Below, in pieces: positions 43,542 to 52,605 of a DNA stretch of 64,000 bases. Source of the stretch: Haloplanus vescus (GTDB taxonomy: Archaea; Halobacteriota; Halobacteria; Halobacteriales; Haloferacaceae); contig NZ_FNQT01000001.1 in assembly GCF_900107665.1 (NCBI RefSeq), positions 45,742 through 109,741 of the forward strand. Direction: 5' to 3'. A program made the position numbers and the translations under genes. Within the stretch, counting starts at the first letter, position 1. Each line of letters starts with the position of its first letter. The notes beneath the pieces are model-generated. The model was not told where the DNA came from. It did no database searches and saw only the letters and a program-made list of their open reading frames with translations.

Positions 43542-44105
43542 ATGGACCAGACACAGCACAGCGACTCGCCGACCATACTCGTCGTAGAGGACGACAGAGA
43601 CCTCGCGGACACGTACCGCCTGTGGCTCGAACCCGAATACGAGGTGCGAACGGCCTACACCGGCGCCGACGGCCTCGCGTGGTACGACCAGTCGGTCGAC
43701 GTCGTGTTGCTCGACCGACGAATCCCCGACCTGTCGGGCATCGAGGTGCTCCGAACCATGTCGAAACGCGACATCGACGACCAGAAGGCGATGCTCACCG
43801 CCGTCGAACCCGGCCGCGAACTCGCGGACCTACCCTGTGACGAGTACGTCACGAAACCCGTCTCGGAGGCGACGGTCCGCGAGACGGTTCAGGAACTCCA
43901 GATTCGGTCGCAACTCGACGACGACCTCCAGCGACACTTCGCGCTCACGTCGAAAATCGTCGCCCTCGAACAGAGCGATGCCGACGGGTCCAACGAGGCC
44001 CTCACCGAACTCCGGCGCGACGCCACCCAGATTCGGGCGCGCATCGACGACCGGTTCTCGGACCTCGACGACTTCGATTCGGCGTTCCTGACCCTGCAGC
44101 AGTAG
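43542..44105 (+). CDS. Response regulator with HalX output domain
   Basis: The 187-residue protein has a receiver at 10-120 (VVEDDRDLADTY; Asp in VVLLDRRIP; YVTKPVS) followed by HalX (about 122-180). It is closely related to the regulators at 389 and 39,953. It is convergent with the large PAS/GAF histidine kinase, 59 bp away, making the two candidate partners. Confidence 0.9.
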   Translation: MDQTQHSDSPTILVVEDDRDLADTYRLWLEPEYEVRTAYTGADGLAWYDQSVDVVLLDRRIPDLSGIEVLRTMSKRDIDDQKAMLTAVEPGRELADLPCDEYVTKPVSEATVRETVQELQIRSQLDDDLQRHFALTSKIVALEQSDADGSNEALTELRRDATQIRARIDDRFSDLDDFDSAFLTLQQ

Positions 44106-44164
44106 GTGGCTCGCGCGCCGACGCAGAGACACGTCGGCCCGGGTCGTCAGGGTCGCCGAGCGTC

Positions 44165-46942
44165 TCAGGCACGCTGGAATGTCAGGCGGAAGCGCGCGCC
44201 CTCGGGGTCGTTGTCCTCGACCGTAATCTCGCCGCCGTAGGAGTCCATAATCTCCCTGACGAGATAGAGGCCGAACCCGGAGCCCGGGTCGTCGAACGTC
44301 TTCGCCTCGCGCCGGAAGATGTCCGCCTTCTGTTCGTCGGGGATGCCCGGGCCGTCGTCGGCCACCGACACCACCACCTCGTCGTCGGTGGCGGTCACGT
44401 CAACCCAGACAGTCGGGTCGGAGTGTGGGTTGTGCTGGGCCGCATTGACGAGGACGTTGTCGAGGACTTCGCTGAGCAGGTCGTCGGCCACTACGTCGAC
44501 GGACGGAAGGTCGGCCACGTCGAACTCGGCTTCGGGGTGGCGGTCGCTCGCGTGCTCGACGCGCGTCTCGACGGCCTCCTGGATGTCGATGGGTCCGAGT
44601 TCCTGGTCGACGCCATCGTTCTCGCCGATGACCTTCGTAATCTTTCGAATCGTCTCGACGAAGTCTATCATCTCGCGGGTACGCCCGAGCGCGGTGTCGA
44701 GGTGGGTCGCCACTTCGAAGTCGACGCGGCCGTCGAGCATCTCCAGACGCGCCTCGACCACGTTGAGGCTGTTGAGCAGGTTGTGTCGGAGCAGGCGATT
44801 CATAAACTCCAGTCGGTTGCGCTCGCGCTGGAGTTCCCGGTCCCGCTCGACCGACGAGAAGGCGTAGGCGATGATGGAGCCGAGTCGCTGGAGGGCTTCG
44901 CGTTCTTCGTCGCTGAACGCCTCGCTTCGTGCCGAGTAGAGGTTCAGGGAGCCGCACATCTCACCGTCGTCAAGGAGCGGAATCGACGCCGCCGCGCGGT
45001 AGCCGTACTCGCGGGCGTGCTCGCGCCACTCCTCGTATCTCGGGTCGGTCTCCACGTCTGGGACGGCGTGCATCTCCCCGGTCGCGTGTGCACGGACGGC
45101 CGGTCCCTGCTCCCCGGGCGGGTCGTCCATCGAGAGCGTCACGTCGTCGAGATAGTCCTCGACGCCCGCTTCGGCGTCGACGACGACGTCGCCGTCCTCG
45201 ACGGTGCCTATCCACGCGAACTCGTAGGAGTCCGAGTCCGCGAGGCGCTCACAGATTAGCTCTCGAATGTCCTCCTGTGTCGACAGACCGAACATCGACT
45301 CCGAGAGGCCATGCACGAGCGAGTCGATGTCGCTGATAGCCGACAGTCGCTCGTGCTGGCGGCGAAGTTCCTCCTGTCCCTGATGGCGGTCGATGGCCGC
45401 GCCGAGGATGTTCGCGACCGACTGGACGAAGCTGACCTCGTGCTGGGAGAACTCCCGGCGTGCCGTGTCGTGGGTTCCGAGGACGCCCCACGGGTCGCCG
45501 GTTGGACCGACGATGGTGCTGATACCGCTCCGCACGTCGTGGTCGGTCAGGAGGTCGGGGCCGCTGAATCGCGTCTCGGTCGTGAGGTCGTCGACGACGA
45601 TTGGGTGAGTAGCGTCGAGAGTGTGCGCCGCCTGTGAGTCCCGGTCGACCGCCGAGACGGTCGCCTCGCCGACGATGCCCTCGTCCCAGCCGACGCCCTG
45701 CCGAAGCAGGAGTTCGTCGCCCGCATCCGTCAGTTCGAGCACCTTCGCGTAGTCGGTGTCGAGCGTCTCCGCGACCAGCCTCGCCGCCTCGTCCATCAGG
45801 TGGTCGATGTCCTGGGTCTCGAGCGCCTGCTTGCCGAGCTCCGTCACGACCTGCTGTTGCCGGATGCGGTCACGCAGTTCGCGCTCTCGCTCCTTCCGCT
45901 CTGAGATATCGCGGACGACGCCACAGCGCCCGGTACCCTGCGTGATAGAGAACGGCGTCACGCGGGCCTCGACCGAGAGGTGCTCGCCGCCTTTGGTATT
46001 GAGGTCGAACTCGATGGCGCCCTCTTCGCGTTCGCCGTCGAGCACTTCGGCGACGAGTTCCTCGGCCCGTTCGCCGATCCACTCGTCTCTGATGTGCGAT
46101 GGCTTCTTCCCGAGGAGTTCCTCGCGGTCGTAGCCCGTCATCTCACAGAGCGCCTCGTTGACGACGATGAAGCGGTCGTCGTCGCTGATGGCGTAGACGC
46201 CGTCTTCGACCGTCTCGACGATGCGCTCGAACAGTTCGAGTTTCTGTTCGCGCGCCTGCTCTTCCGTGATGTCGCGAACGATGCCGACGCGTTCGCCCGT
46301 CGGCAGGAGCGAGAACGTCGCCTCGGCGACCAGCGTCCCCCCGTCTTTCCGGGTGAGCGTCGCCGTCATCGTCGCCGTCTCTCGCTCCGTCTCGACGAGT
46401 TCGTCGTAGAGCGCCGCCGCCCGTTGTACCGTCTCCTCGCTGACGACGGTCGACACCGACGCGTCGAGGAGTTCCGTCCGGTCGTAGCCGAGCATCTCGG
46501 CATACGCCTCGTTGACCATCGCGAACGTGCCGTCCTCGTCGACGACGTAGATGCCCTCGTGGACCGTCTCGACGATGGTCTCGTAGCGTTCGAGTTCGCG
46601 TTCGCGCTCGCGTCGCTCCGTCACGTCGCGGAAGTAGACGGACAGCCCCGTCTCGGAGGGGTAGGCCGTCACCTCGAACCAACTGTCTAGCGGCGGGTAG
46701 TACTCCTCGAACGACACCGACTCCTGGGTCTCCATCGCCCGTTCGTACTCGTACTGGAACGTGGTGTCGACGGCCGCCTCGAACTCGTCCCAGACGCTCT
46801 CGCCGACGACGCTCTGGTCGACGTCCAGCACCTCCTCCGCCCGGTCGTTCAAATACGTAAATCGCCACGCGTCGTCGAGTGCGAAGAAAGCGTCGTCGAC
46901 GCGTTCGAACACTTCGTCTCTGCTGTCGTGAATTCCTGACAT
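44165..46942 (-). CDS. Multi-PAS/GAF soluble histidine kinase
   Basis: The 925-residue kinase has no membrane segment. Three PAS domains (about 10-120, 130-240 and 250-370) precede GAF domains (about 385-535 and 575-715). A dimerisation/His-phosphorylation helix (LLRHNLLNSLNVVEARLEML, His near 735) and HATPase_c (N-box DNVLVNAAQHN, G1 DDGPGI, G2 GSGFGLYLV) end the protein. The ATG at 46,942 is preferred over 46,975. It probably senses redox, light or small molecules in the cytoplasm. Likely partner: the HalX regulator at 43,542. Confidence 0.9.
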   Translation of the reverse strand: MSGIHDSRDEVFERVDDAFFALDDAWRFTYLNDRAEEVLDVDQSVVGESVWDEFEAAVDTTFQYEYERAMETQESVSFEEYYPPLDSWFEVTAYPSETGLSVYFRDVTERRERERELERYETIVETVHEGIYVVDEDGTFAMVNEAYAEMLGYDRTELLDASVSTVVSEETVQRAAALYDELVETERETATMTATLTRKDGGTLVAEATFSLLPTGERVGIVRDITEEQAREQKLELFERIVETVEDGVYAISDDDRFIVVNEALCEMTGYDREELLGKKPSHIRDEWIGERAEELVAEVLDGEREEGAIEFDLNTKGGEHLSVEARVTPFSITQGTGRCGVVRDISERKERERELRDRIRQQQVVTELGKQALETQDIDHLMDEAARLVAETLDTDYAKVLELTDAGDELLLRQGVGWDEGIVGEATVSAVDRDSQAAHTLDATHPIVVDDLTTETRFSGPDLLTDHDVRSGISTIVGPTGDPWGVLGTHDTARREFSQHEVSFVQSVANILGAAIDRHQGQEELRRQHERLSAISDIDSLVHGLSESMFGLSTQEDIRELICERLADSDSYEFAWIGTVEDGDVVVDAEAGVEDYLDDVTLSMDDPPGEQGPAVRAHATGEMHAVPDVETDPRYEEWREHAREYGYRAAASIPLLDDGEMCGSLNLYSARSEAFSDEEREALQRLGSIIAYAFSSVERDRELQRERNRLEFMNRLLRHNLLNSLNVVEARLEMLDGRVDFEVATHLDTALGRTREMIDFVETIRKITKVIGENDGVDQELGPIDIQEAVETRVEHASDRHPEAEFDVADLPSVDVVADDLLSEVLDNVLVNAAQHNPHSDPTVWVDVTATDDEVVVSVADDGPGIPDEQKADIFRREAKTFDDPGSGFGLYLVREIMDSYGGEITVEDNDPEGARFRLTFQRA

Positions 46943-47051
46943 ATTGCTGATACCCCCCGTCGCGGGCCACTGCATCGATGGCGCCGCACGACCCGTCTAC
47001 GTCGTCCGATACGGGTCACTGCGCTATCGACTACCCTCCTTATTCCAGTCA

Positions 47052-47069
47052 GAGTGATAAAAATCACTC
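47052..47069. promoter_or_regulatory. Inverted repeat upstream of the PAS/GAF kinase
   Basis: GAGTGAT-aaaa-ATCACTC, perfect 7-bp arms. The AT-rich centre reads as a TATA-like stretch on the minus strand, about 110 bases before the kinase start. Candidate operator. Confidence 0.45.
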
Positions 47070-47130
47070 GTCGCGCTGCTGGCGTGTCGAGCACCGTCAC
47101 TGCGTCTCGCGGGCAGTTCGAAAGGGGGGC

Positions 47131-47153
47131 CGCCGCGCCGAACCGGCGCGGCG
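47131..47153. other. Very stable GC hairpin
   Basis: CGCCGCGCCG and CGGCGCGGCG are separated by only AAC, giving a perfect 10-bp all-GC stem. No T-tract follows on either strand, so a simple terminator is not obvious. Could be part of a small RNA or a recombination hot spot. Confidence 0.55.
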
Positions 47154-47380
47154 AATAGGGGGGGTCGACGACGGGGGGCAGGCGTCCGCGGGGCGCCCGC
47201 ACGAGTGCTGCGAGTGGAGTCCTCCCCACCCGCGTCTAGATTGATACTCGCCGACCTCTTGGTTCGCTGGCCTATCGTCTTCGGCGGGGACGCGGCGACC
47301 AGTCGCCACAGCCGCCAGTCGGCGCCTCTGATGGGCGGTTAGGGCAGGCTTTTTTGGTCGCTAGCATCGAGTTTCACGTA

Positions 47381-48826
47381 ATGAACGGACCGGCAGGTAT
47401 CCGGTCTCGACGACTTCTCGCTGGCGGGAGCATCAGCCTTCTCGGCTGTCTGTTGCTCGGTGTTCCACTGTTCGACATCTGGGACGACGCCACGAACCTC
47501 TCGTGGGGGATTCTGACCACGATTGCGGAGAACGCGCTCTTTCTCGCCCTCGCCGGAGGGTTGGTCGTCGGCGGGGTGTGGCTCGTCCGAAGCGACTGGG
47601 CGACCGACCACGTCACGAGGGTAGCGCGTCGGACCGTCCTCGCGACTGTCGCCTTCGGCGCCCTCATCGCGTGGGCCGCCGGACTCCAGTTGCAGGTGAT
47701 GGGCGCGCTCAAGCCCTACGTCCTCGCGATGAACGGCGTCATCATCGGCGCCGTCACCTCCTTCGGCGTCAGCGTCGCCTCGACGCAGGCGACCGCGTAC
47801 CGGTCGGCGGCGGACGAGGAACGCACCCAACGGGAGTCGCTCGAACTGCTCTATCGACTCGCCAACGACCTGGAGAGCGCGACGACACACGAGGATGTCT
47901 ACGAGATAACCGACGCCAGACTCACCGACATCTTCGGCGCGACGCCCGTCCGGGTCGTCGTCGACGAGACGGTGGTCGTCGACACCGCCGAAGCGCCGCC
48001 CAGCGCCCAGCCAGCCGAGCGGGTTCCCATCGGCGAGCGCGGATGGATTGGACTCTGGGGCGACGACTTCGACGGCCACGACGTGGCCACCGCGGAGCTG
48101 TTCGGGACGCACCTCAACGAGGCGGTCCGGCGCATCGAGCGCGAGACGCGACTGCGCGAGGAGCGGGACATCCTCGAGTTCGTCAATCGGACGCTCCGGC
48201 ACGACCTGCTGGGCGACCTCTCGCTCATCGAGGCGCGACTTCGGCTCATCGACCGCAACGTCGCCTTCGAGAACCCCACGCACGCCGACCACGTCGAGGT
48301 ATCGCTGGACCGCGTCGACGACATGCACGAGTTCATCCGGACGATGCGGACGTACATGCAGGCGCTCCTCGCCGACGACCACACGCTCGAAGCGACGGCG
48401 CTCTGTCCCGTCATCGACGCCGAACTCGAAGACATCCGCGAGGAACACCCCGACGCGGTGGTCGAGCGCTCGTCGATTCCCGAGGTTGCCGTCCAAGCCG
48501 ATGACTTGCTCGACCACGTGTTCGCCAACCTGTTCCGGAACGCCGTCGAACACAACGACGCCGAGACGCCCGAGGTCACCGTCGACGCCGAACTTGTCGA
48601 CGGCGTGGTTCGGGTGACCGTCGCGGACAACGGCCCCGGAATCCAGCCGAGTCAGCGCGAGGACATCTTCGAACAGGGCGAACACGGCACGGAGAGTAGC
48701 GGGAGCGGCTTCGGCCTCTATCTCGTCAAGGACGCCGTCGAGAACTACGGCGGCGAGGTTCGGGTACGGGACAACGAGCCACGCGGCACCGTCTTCGAAC
48801 TCGACCTGCCCGTCGCGACCAGTTAG
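47381..48826 (+). CDS. Membrane histidine kinase with four-helix N-terminal sensor
   Basis: The 481-residue protein has four predicted transmembrane helices (about 15-32, 42-65, 80-105 and 112-135) joined by short loops. The loop after helix 1 contains the motif DIWDDATNLSW, conserved in the second kinase at 61,989. A linker/GAF-like region (150-250) leads to a phosphorylation helix (NRTLRHDLLGDLSLIEARL, His near 272) and HATPase_c (FRNAVEHND, DNGPGI, GSGFGLYLV). ATG at 47,381 is used; the earlier in-frame start adds only poor sequence. Ligand unknown. Confidence 0.85.
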   Translation: MNGPAGIRSRRLLAGGSISLLGCLLLGVPLFDIWDDATNLSWGILTTIAENALFLALAGGLVVGGVWLVRSDWATDHVTRVARRTVLATVAFGALIAWAAGLQLQVMGALKPYVLAMNGVIIGAVTSFGVSVASTQATAYRSAADEERTQRESLELLYRLANDLESATTHEDVYEITDARLTDIFGATPVRVVVDETVVVDTAEAPPSAQPAERVPIGERGWIGLWGDDFDGHDVATAELFGTHLNEAVRRIERETRLREERDILEFVNRTLRHDLLGDLSLIEARLRLIDRNVAFENPTHADHVEVSLDRVDDMHEFIRTMRTYMQALLADDHTLEATALCPVIDAELEDIREEHPDAVVERSSIPEVAVQADDLLDHVFANLFRNAVEHNDAETPEVTVDAELVDGVVRVTVADNGPGIQPSQREDIFEQGEHGTESSGSGFGLYLVKDAVENYGGEVRVRDNEPRGTVFELDLPVATS

Positions 48827-49800
48827 TCGAACGCGGGCAGCACCGACGCCCCCATCTCGTCGACGAACCGCTCCATGTCCGGCGTCGAGACGAGCAGTTC
48901 CACCTCGTCGAAGCCCGCCGCCTCGTGGCGCGCGATCAGGTCCCGAACCTCGTCGAGGTCGGTCGTGACGAGGCCCCAGTCGCGCCAGCGTTCGCGCGGC
49001 AGGTCCCGCGCCCGGCGCTCGATTTCCCGCGGGTCGGACACGTCGTCGTCGAAGTCGATGGCGAGGGTCCCCGTCCAGAACTGCGCCGCGTCCAGCGCGG
49101 CGTCCTCGGTGTCGGCGTAGGCGACGGTGGCCTGCTTGATGCGGTCGATGTCGTCGGCGTCGCGGCCGGCGGCGTCGGCCCCCTCGCGGAGCGCCGGCAC
49201 CAGCGTCTCTCGGTAGGTGTCGATATCGACGAGCGTCAGGAAGCCGTCGGCGTACCGCCCCGCCACCGTCGCCGTCTGCGGACCGTTGCCGGCGACGTAC
49301 AGCGGCGGTCGCGGCTCCGGGCGCGTGTACAGTTTCGCGCCGTCGAGCGTCCAGTGGTGGCCGTCGTAGTCGTGGAAGCCGCCCTCCCAGAGGCGGTCGA
49401 CGATTTCGCAGGCGTCGACGAGGCGCTTCCGGCGCTCCGGATACGACGGCCACTCGAAGCCGAGCGGTCGTTCGTTGAGCGCCTCGCCCGTCCCGAACGT
49501 GAGGTGGGTGCGACCGGGGTACATCGACTCCAGCGTGGCGACCCCCTGTGCGAGCAGTCCGGGGTGATACCGCGCGATGGGTGCCGTCACGCCCGTCCCC
49601 ATCCGGACGCTCTCGGTGCGTTCGAGCGCCGCGCCGAGCCACGGCCACGCCGCGCCACACGAGGCGCCCGAGTGCCACCACGGGTGGAAGTGGTCGCTCG
49701 TCCAGACGGTGTCGAAGCCGACGGCGTCGGCGTGGGCCGCAAGCGCCGCCAGCCGACCCGGTGCGTACTGCTCGTGTGGCGCGAACAAGCCGACGTTCAT
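48823..49800 (-). CDS. F420-dependent oxidoreductase, glucose-6-phosphate dehydrogenase-like
   Basis: The 325-residue protein has a luciferase-like TIM barrel: MNVGLFAPHEQYAPGRL, TVWTSDHFHPWWH, TFGTGEALNERPLGFEWP and GNGPQTATVAGRYADGF. The pattern matches the TIGR03557 F420_G6P group; the exact substrate is uncertain, since this group extends beyond glucose-6-phosphate. Start at 49,800 is canonical. It shares a TTAG stop tetranucleotide with the convergent histidine kinase. Confidence 0.82.
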   Translation of the reverse strand: MNVGLFAPHEQYAPGRLAALAAHADAVGFDTVWTSDHFHPWWHSGASCGAAWPWLGAALERTESVRMGTGVTAPIARYHPGLLAQGVATLESMYPGRTHLTFGTGEALNERPLGFEWPSYPERRKRLVDACEIVDRLWEGGFHDYDGHHWTLDGAKLYTRPEPRPPLYVAGNGPQTATVAGRYADGFLTLVDIDTYRETLVPALREGADAAGRDADDIDRIKQATVAYADTEDAALDAAQFWTGTLAIDFDDDVSDPREIERRARDLPRERWRDWGLVTTDLDEVRDLIARHEAAGFDEVELLVSTPDMERFVDEMGASVLPAFD

Positions 49801-49881
49801 ACGGGTCCTCGGAGCGCCACCCCCTTCGACCTGACTCCTAATCACCGGTGTCGATTTCAGGCCGGCGGCGGATGCCCCGGT

Positions 49882-50652
49882 ATGGTCGACGTGGCGCGAG
49901 CGGTCGAGCGCATGGAGTCGTTTCTCGCCGAGCAACTGGCCGACGCCGGCGCCGAGGGCTACGTCGTCGGCGTCAGCGGCGGCCTCGACTCCGCCGTCGC
50001 GACGACGCTCGCGGCGCGGGCCGTCGGCCCGGAGTCAGTGACGGGACTCGTCATGCCGGGCCGCCCGAATAGCGAGGCGAACATGGCCGATGCGCGGGCG
50101 CTCTGCCGTGACCTCGGCGTCGCGTTCGAGGACGTGTCCATCCAGCCAATCGTCGACGCCACCGAGGCACAACTCCCCTTCGAGCCAGCGACGCCCACGC
50201 TCGGGAACGTCCGGGCGCGGACGCGCATGGTGCTCGAATACGCGGTGGCCAACGAACACGACCAGCTGGTGCTCGGCGCGGGCAATCGCTCGGAGCGCTT
50301 GCTCGGCTACGTCACGAAGTACGGCGACGACGCCGTGGACGTCCAGCCGATGAAAGACCTGTACAAGTCGGACGTTCCCCAAGTCGCCCGGCACGTCGGC
50401 GTCGACGAGCGCTTCGTCGAGAAGACGCCGACGGCGGCGCTCTGGGAGGGACAGACCGACGAGTCGGAACTCGGCGCGGAGTACGAGACGATAGACACGG
50501 TGTTGCGCCGGGTCGTCGACGCTGACCAATCACCGGCACAGGTCGCGCGAGCCACGGGAATCGACCGGGAGATAGTCGACCGCCTCGTCGACCGGTGGCA
50601 GTCGTCGGCGCACAAACGCACCCAGCCACCCGGTCCGAGCCTCCGCGAGTAG
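49882..50652 (+). CDS. nadE: NAD synthetase
   Basis: This ammonia-dependent enzyme adenylates nicotinic acid adenine dinucleotide and forms NAD. The 256-residue protein has the PP-loop SGGLDSAVATTL near residue 33 and LGAGNRSERLLGYVTKYGD. It lacks the glutaminase domain and is of standard short NadE length. The ATG at 49,882 begins the domain; the open frame upstream has no protein character. It is divergent from the F420 oxidoreductase, abutting the receiver gene tail to tail. Confidence 0.93.
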   Translation: MVDVARAVERMESFLAEQLADAGAEGYVVGVSGGLDSAVATTLAARAVGPESVTGLVMPGRPNSEANMADARALCRDLGVAFEDVSIQPIVDATEAQLPFEPATPTLGNVRARTRMVLEYAVANEHDQLVLGAGNRSERLLGYVTKYGDDAVDVQPMKDLYKSDVPQVARHVGVDERFVEKTPTAALWEGQTDESELGAEYETIDTVLRRVVDADQSPAQVARATGIDREIVDRLVDRWQSSAHKRTQPPGPSLRE

Positions 50653-51048
50653 TTACTGGACTTCGGACAGCGTCTCGACGAGGTCGTCGCTATCGACGGG
50701 TTTCGTCAGATACGCGGCCGCGTCGCTGTCGTCCAAGTGGTCGTCGGGTTCGAAGGCGCTGAGGACGACGACCGGTCCCTCGAAGGGCGTGTCGTCGAGG
50801 CGGTCGATGACCTCCGGGCCGGAGAGGTCGGGCATTCGGCGGTCGAGCACCATCGCGTCGACGCTGTCGTCGAGTTTCGAGAGCGCCTCGGAACCGCTCG
50901 ACGCCGTTCGCGTCTGCCACGGGCTATCCGCCAGCCACAGCGTCAGCGTCTCGCGAAACGCGTCGTCGTCGTCGGCGACGAGGACGGTGTCCGTCTGCGA
51001 CGAGTGTCGGTCCGCGGACGTGTCGGTGGGTGTTTGGTTCGGGGACAT
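50653..51048 (-). CDS. Receiver-only response regulator
   Basis: The 131-residue protein has an acidic Thr/Ser-rich lead (residues 1-22) and a single receiver domain with VLVADDDDAF, the phosphoacceptor Asp in AMVLDRRMP near 72 and YLTKPVD. It ends directly after the domain, without HalX or DNA-binding output. It may act as a phosphate sink or by protein contact. The start at 51,048 (MSPNQTP) is preferred; the frame opens further upstream with no domain. Confidence 0.85.
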   Translation of the reverse strand: MSPNQTPTDTSADRHSSQTDTVLVADDDDAFRETLTLWLADSPWQTRTASSGSEALSKLDDSVDAMVLDRRMPDLSGPEVIDRLDDTPFEGPVVVLSAFEPDDHLDDSDAAAYLTKPVDSDDLVETLSEVQ

Positions 51049-51114
51049 CGGTGGTGTCTCGCGTGTCGTGGACGCGAGCCCGCGGCGATGCGCGGTGGGG
51101 GGACCTCGCAACGT

Positions 51115-51134
51115 CACTCGACGGTCGTCGAGTG
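51115..51134. promoter_or_regulatory. Perfect 9-bp inverted repeat upstream of the receiver gene
   Basis: CACTCGACG-gt-CGTCGAGTG lies 67 bases before the receiver gene start on the minus strand and 178 before the UspA start on the plus strand. It may be an operator or a transcript hairpin. Confidence 0.45.
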
Positions 51135-51248
51135 AGGTGCAGCCACTTACGACGAGTCGTTCAGACCAACGATTCGTGCGGGCATAAGTGTTGTCAGCCA
51201 TTCGACTTCGCCACCCGTTCGCCCGCTCTCGACGGCCAATCACCGCCG

Positions 51249-51290
51249 ATTATCGCACGAAGTGATAATTAGGTAGCACTATTATACTCT
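51249..51290 (+). promoter_or_regulatory. UspA promoter with upstream near-palindrome
   Basis: The near-palindrome ATTATCGCAC/GTGATAAT (51,249-51,269) sits just upstream of the TATA-like CTATTATACTC (51,279-51,289). The ATG at 51,312 lies about 28 nt from the TATA centre, so the GGAGGG between them is probably outside the transcript rather than a ribosome-binding site. Confidence 0.5.
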
Positions 51291-51311
51291 CCCGGAGGGA
51301 GGACTCAGAAG

Positions 51312-51743
51312 ATGTACGAGTCGATACTCGTTCCCGTCGACGGAAGTGAGCCGAGTGACGCCGCTGTCGAACACGCCTGTAGCATCGCGGGCGGTGACGA
51401 CGCCACGGTTCACTTGGTACACGCCGTGGAACACCCGGACCGGGGCATGATGGGCGGTCGCGTCCCCGAAACCATCATCGACGAACTCTGGCAGGAAGGC
51501 GAAGACGTCGTCGAGGCGGCCGCGGAGACGGTGCGGGACGCCGGTCTCCACGCCGAAACTGTCGTCGTCGAGGGGTCGGCGCCCGAGGAAATCGGCGACT
51601 ACGCCGAGACACACGACGTCGACCTCGTCGTCATGGGGACCCACGGTCGGAGCGGACTGGAGCGATATCTGCTCGGGAGTACGACCGAACGGACGATTCG
51701 GACGGTCCACCGCCCCATGCTGACGGTCGAATCGCCGCCGTAG
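51312..51743 (+). CDS. UspA-family universal stress protein
   Basis: The 143-residue protein starts MYESILVPVDGSEPSDAAV and carries GTHGRSGLERYLLGSTTERTI, a complete ATP loop. It is the first gene of a same-strand group with a phosphoribosyltransferase and a DUF7563 zinc protein. Confidence 0.92.
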   Translation: MYESILVPVDGSEPSDAAVEHACSIAGGDDATVHLVHAVEHPDRGMMGGRVPETIIDELWQEGEDVVEAAAETVRDAGLHAETVVVEGSAPEEIGDYAETHDVDLVVMGTHGRSGLERYLLGSTTERTIRTVHRPMLTVESPP

Positions 51744-51823
51744 TCTCGGTGAAATCGTTCTTTTCGCGGTGTGTACGGCCGATAGGCAACGACTTTTTGC
51801 GTCGGCGCGACCCGTTCTCGGCC

Positions 51824-52456
51824 ATGTTCGAGGACCGAGCCGAGGCCGGCGAGCGACTCGCGGCGACGCTCGCGGACCGCGACATCGGGGCCGACCTCGT
51901 CCTCGCGATTCCGCGGGGCGGACTCCCGGTCGCTCGCCCCGTGGCGGACCGACTCGACGCACCGCTGGACATCGTCGCCGCGAAGAAGCTGGGGATGCCG
52001 GGCAACGCCGAGTTCGCCATCGGCGCCGCCGCCAGCGACGGTAGCGTGTGGCTCAACGACGATATCATCGACCGACACGATATCGACGAGTCGTATCTCG
52101 ACCAAGAACGAACGCGGGCCGCCGAGACGGCCCGGGAGAAAATCGACCGCTATCGCGGTGCCCGCGACCCGCCCGAGATGGCCGGCAAGACGGTGGTCGT
52201 CGTCGACGACGGCGTGGCGACGGGGGCGACGGCCCGCGCCTGCCTCCGACAGGTCCGGAACGCCGGTGCGGAACGGGTCGTGCTCGCGGTACCGCTCGGC
52301 CCGCCCGACTCCCTGCGTGACCTCGAATCGGCGGCCGACGCTGTCGTCGCCGTCGCGGAACCCCAACCGTTCAACGCCGTCGGCGCCCACTACCGCACCT
52401 TCGGGCAGGTGACCGACGAAGAGGCGATGGCGTATCTCGGGTGGGTAGCTGAGTGA
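51824..52456 (+). CDS. Phosphoribosyltransferase family protein
   Basis: The 210-residue protein has the PRTase type I fold: VLAIPRGGLPVARPVAD, VAAKKLGMPGNAEFAIGA and the PRPP loop VVVVDDGVATGATARACL. All signature residues are intact. It resembles the erythromycin-esterase-linked PRTase-like proteins common next to stress genes; substrate unknown. The TATA-like CTTTTTGC near 51,793-51,800 fits the ATG at 51,824. The degenerate paralogue is at 42,801-43,379. Confidence 0.85.
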   Translation: MFEDRAEAGERLAATLADRDIGADLVLAIPRGGLPVARPVADRLDAPLDIVAAKKLGMPGNAEFAIGAAASDGSVWLNDDIIDRHDIDESYLDQERTRAAETAREKIDRYRGARDPPEMAGKTVVVVDDGVATGATARACLRQVRNAGAERVVLAVPLGPPDSLRDLESAADAVVAVAEPQPFNAVGAHYRTFGQVTDEEAMAYLGWVAE

Positions 52457-52605
52457 CGCTATGTAGGCTCCCCTCTTATCTGGTCGCCCACACGTTGGTA
52501 TGGTATGCGTCAACGCATGCAACTGACCGGCGATTCGGTTGGACGGTGTCATGACACGACCGACGGTCGACTGCGCACGCGTCGCGTCGGGGAGGTGGCG
52601 TGACG

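Larger units (their letters stand above)
46943..47380. other. Divergent intergenic region between two histidine kinases
   Basis: These 438 bases have no convincing ORF. They hold a perfect 7-bp inverted repeat at 47,052-47,069 and a very stable 10-bp hairpin at 47,131-47,153. The TATA-like CTTTTTTGG near 47,349-47,356 fits the plus-strand kinase at 47,381. An unrecognised small RNA is possible. Confidence 0.45.

Noticed and set aside
51293-51302. Ribosome-binding site before the UspA gene
   Set aside because: The GGAGGG lies between the TATA box and the expected transcription start about 28 nt from the TATA centre, so it is probably not transcribed.
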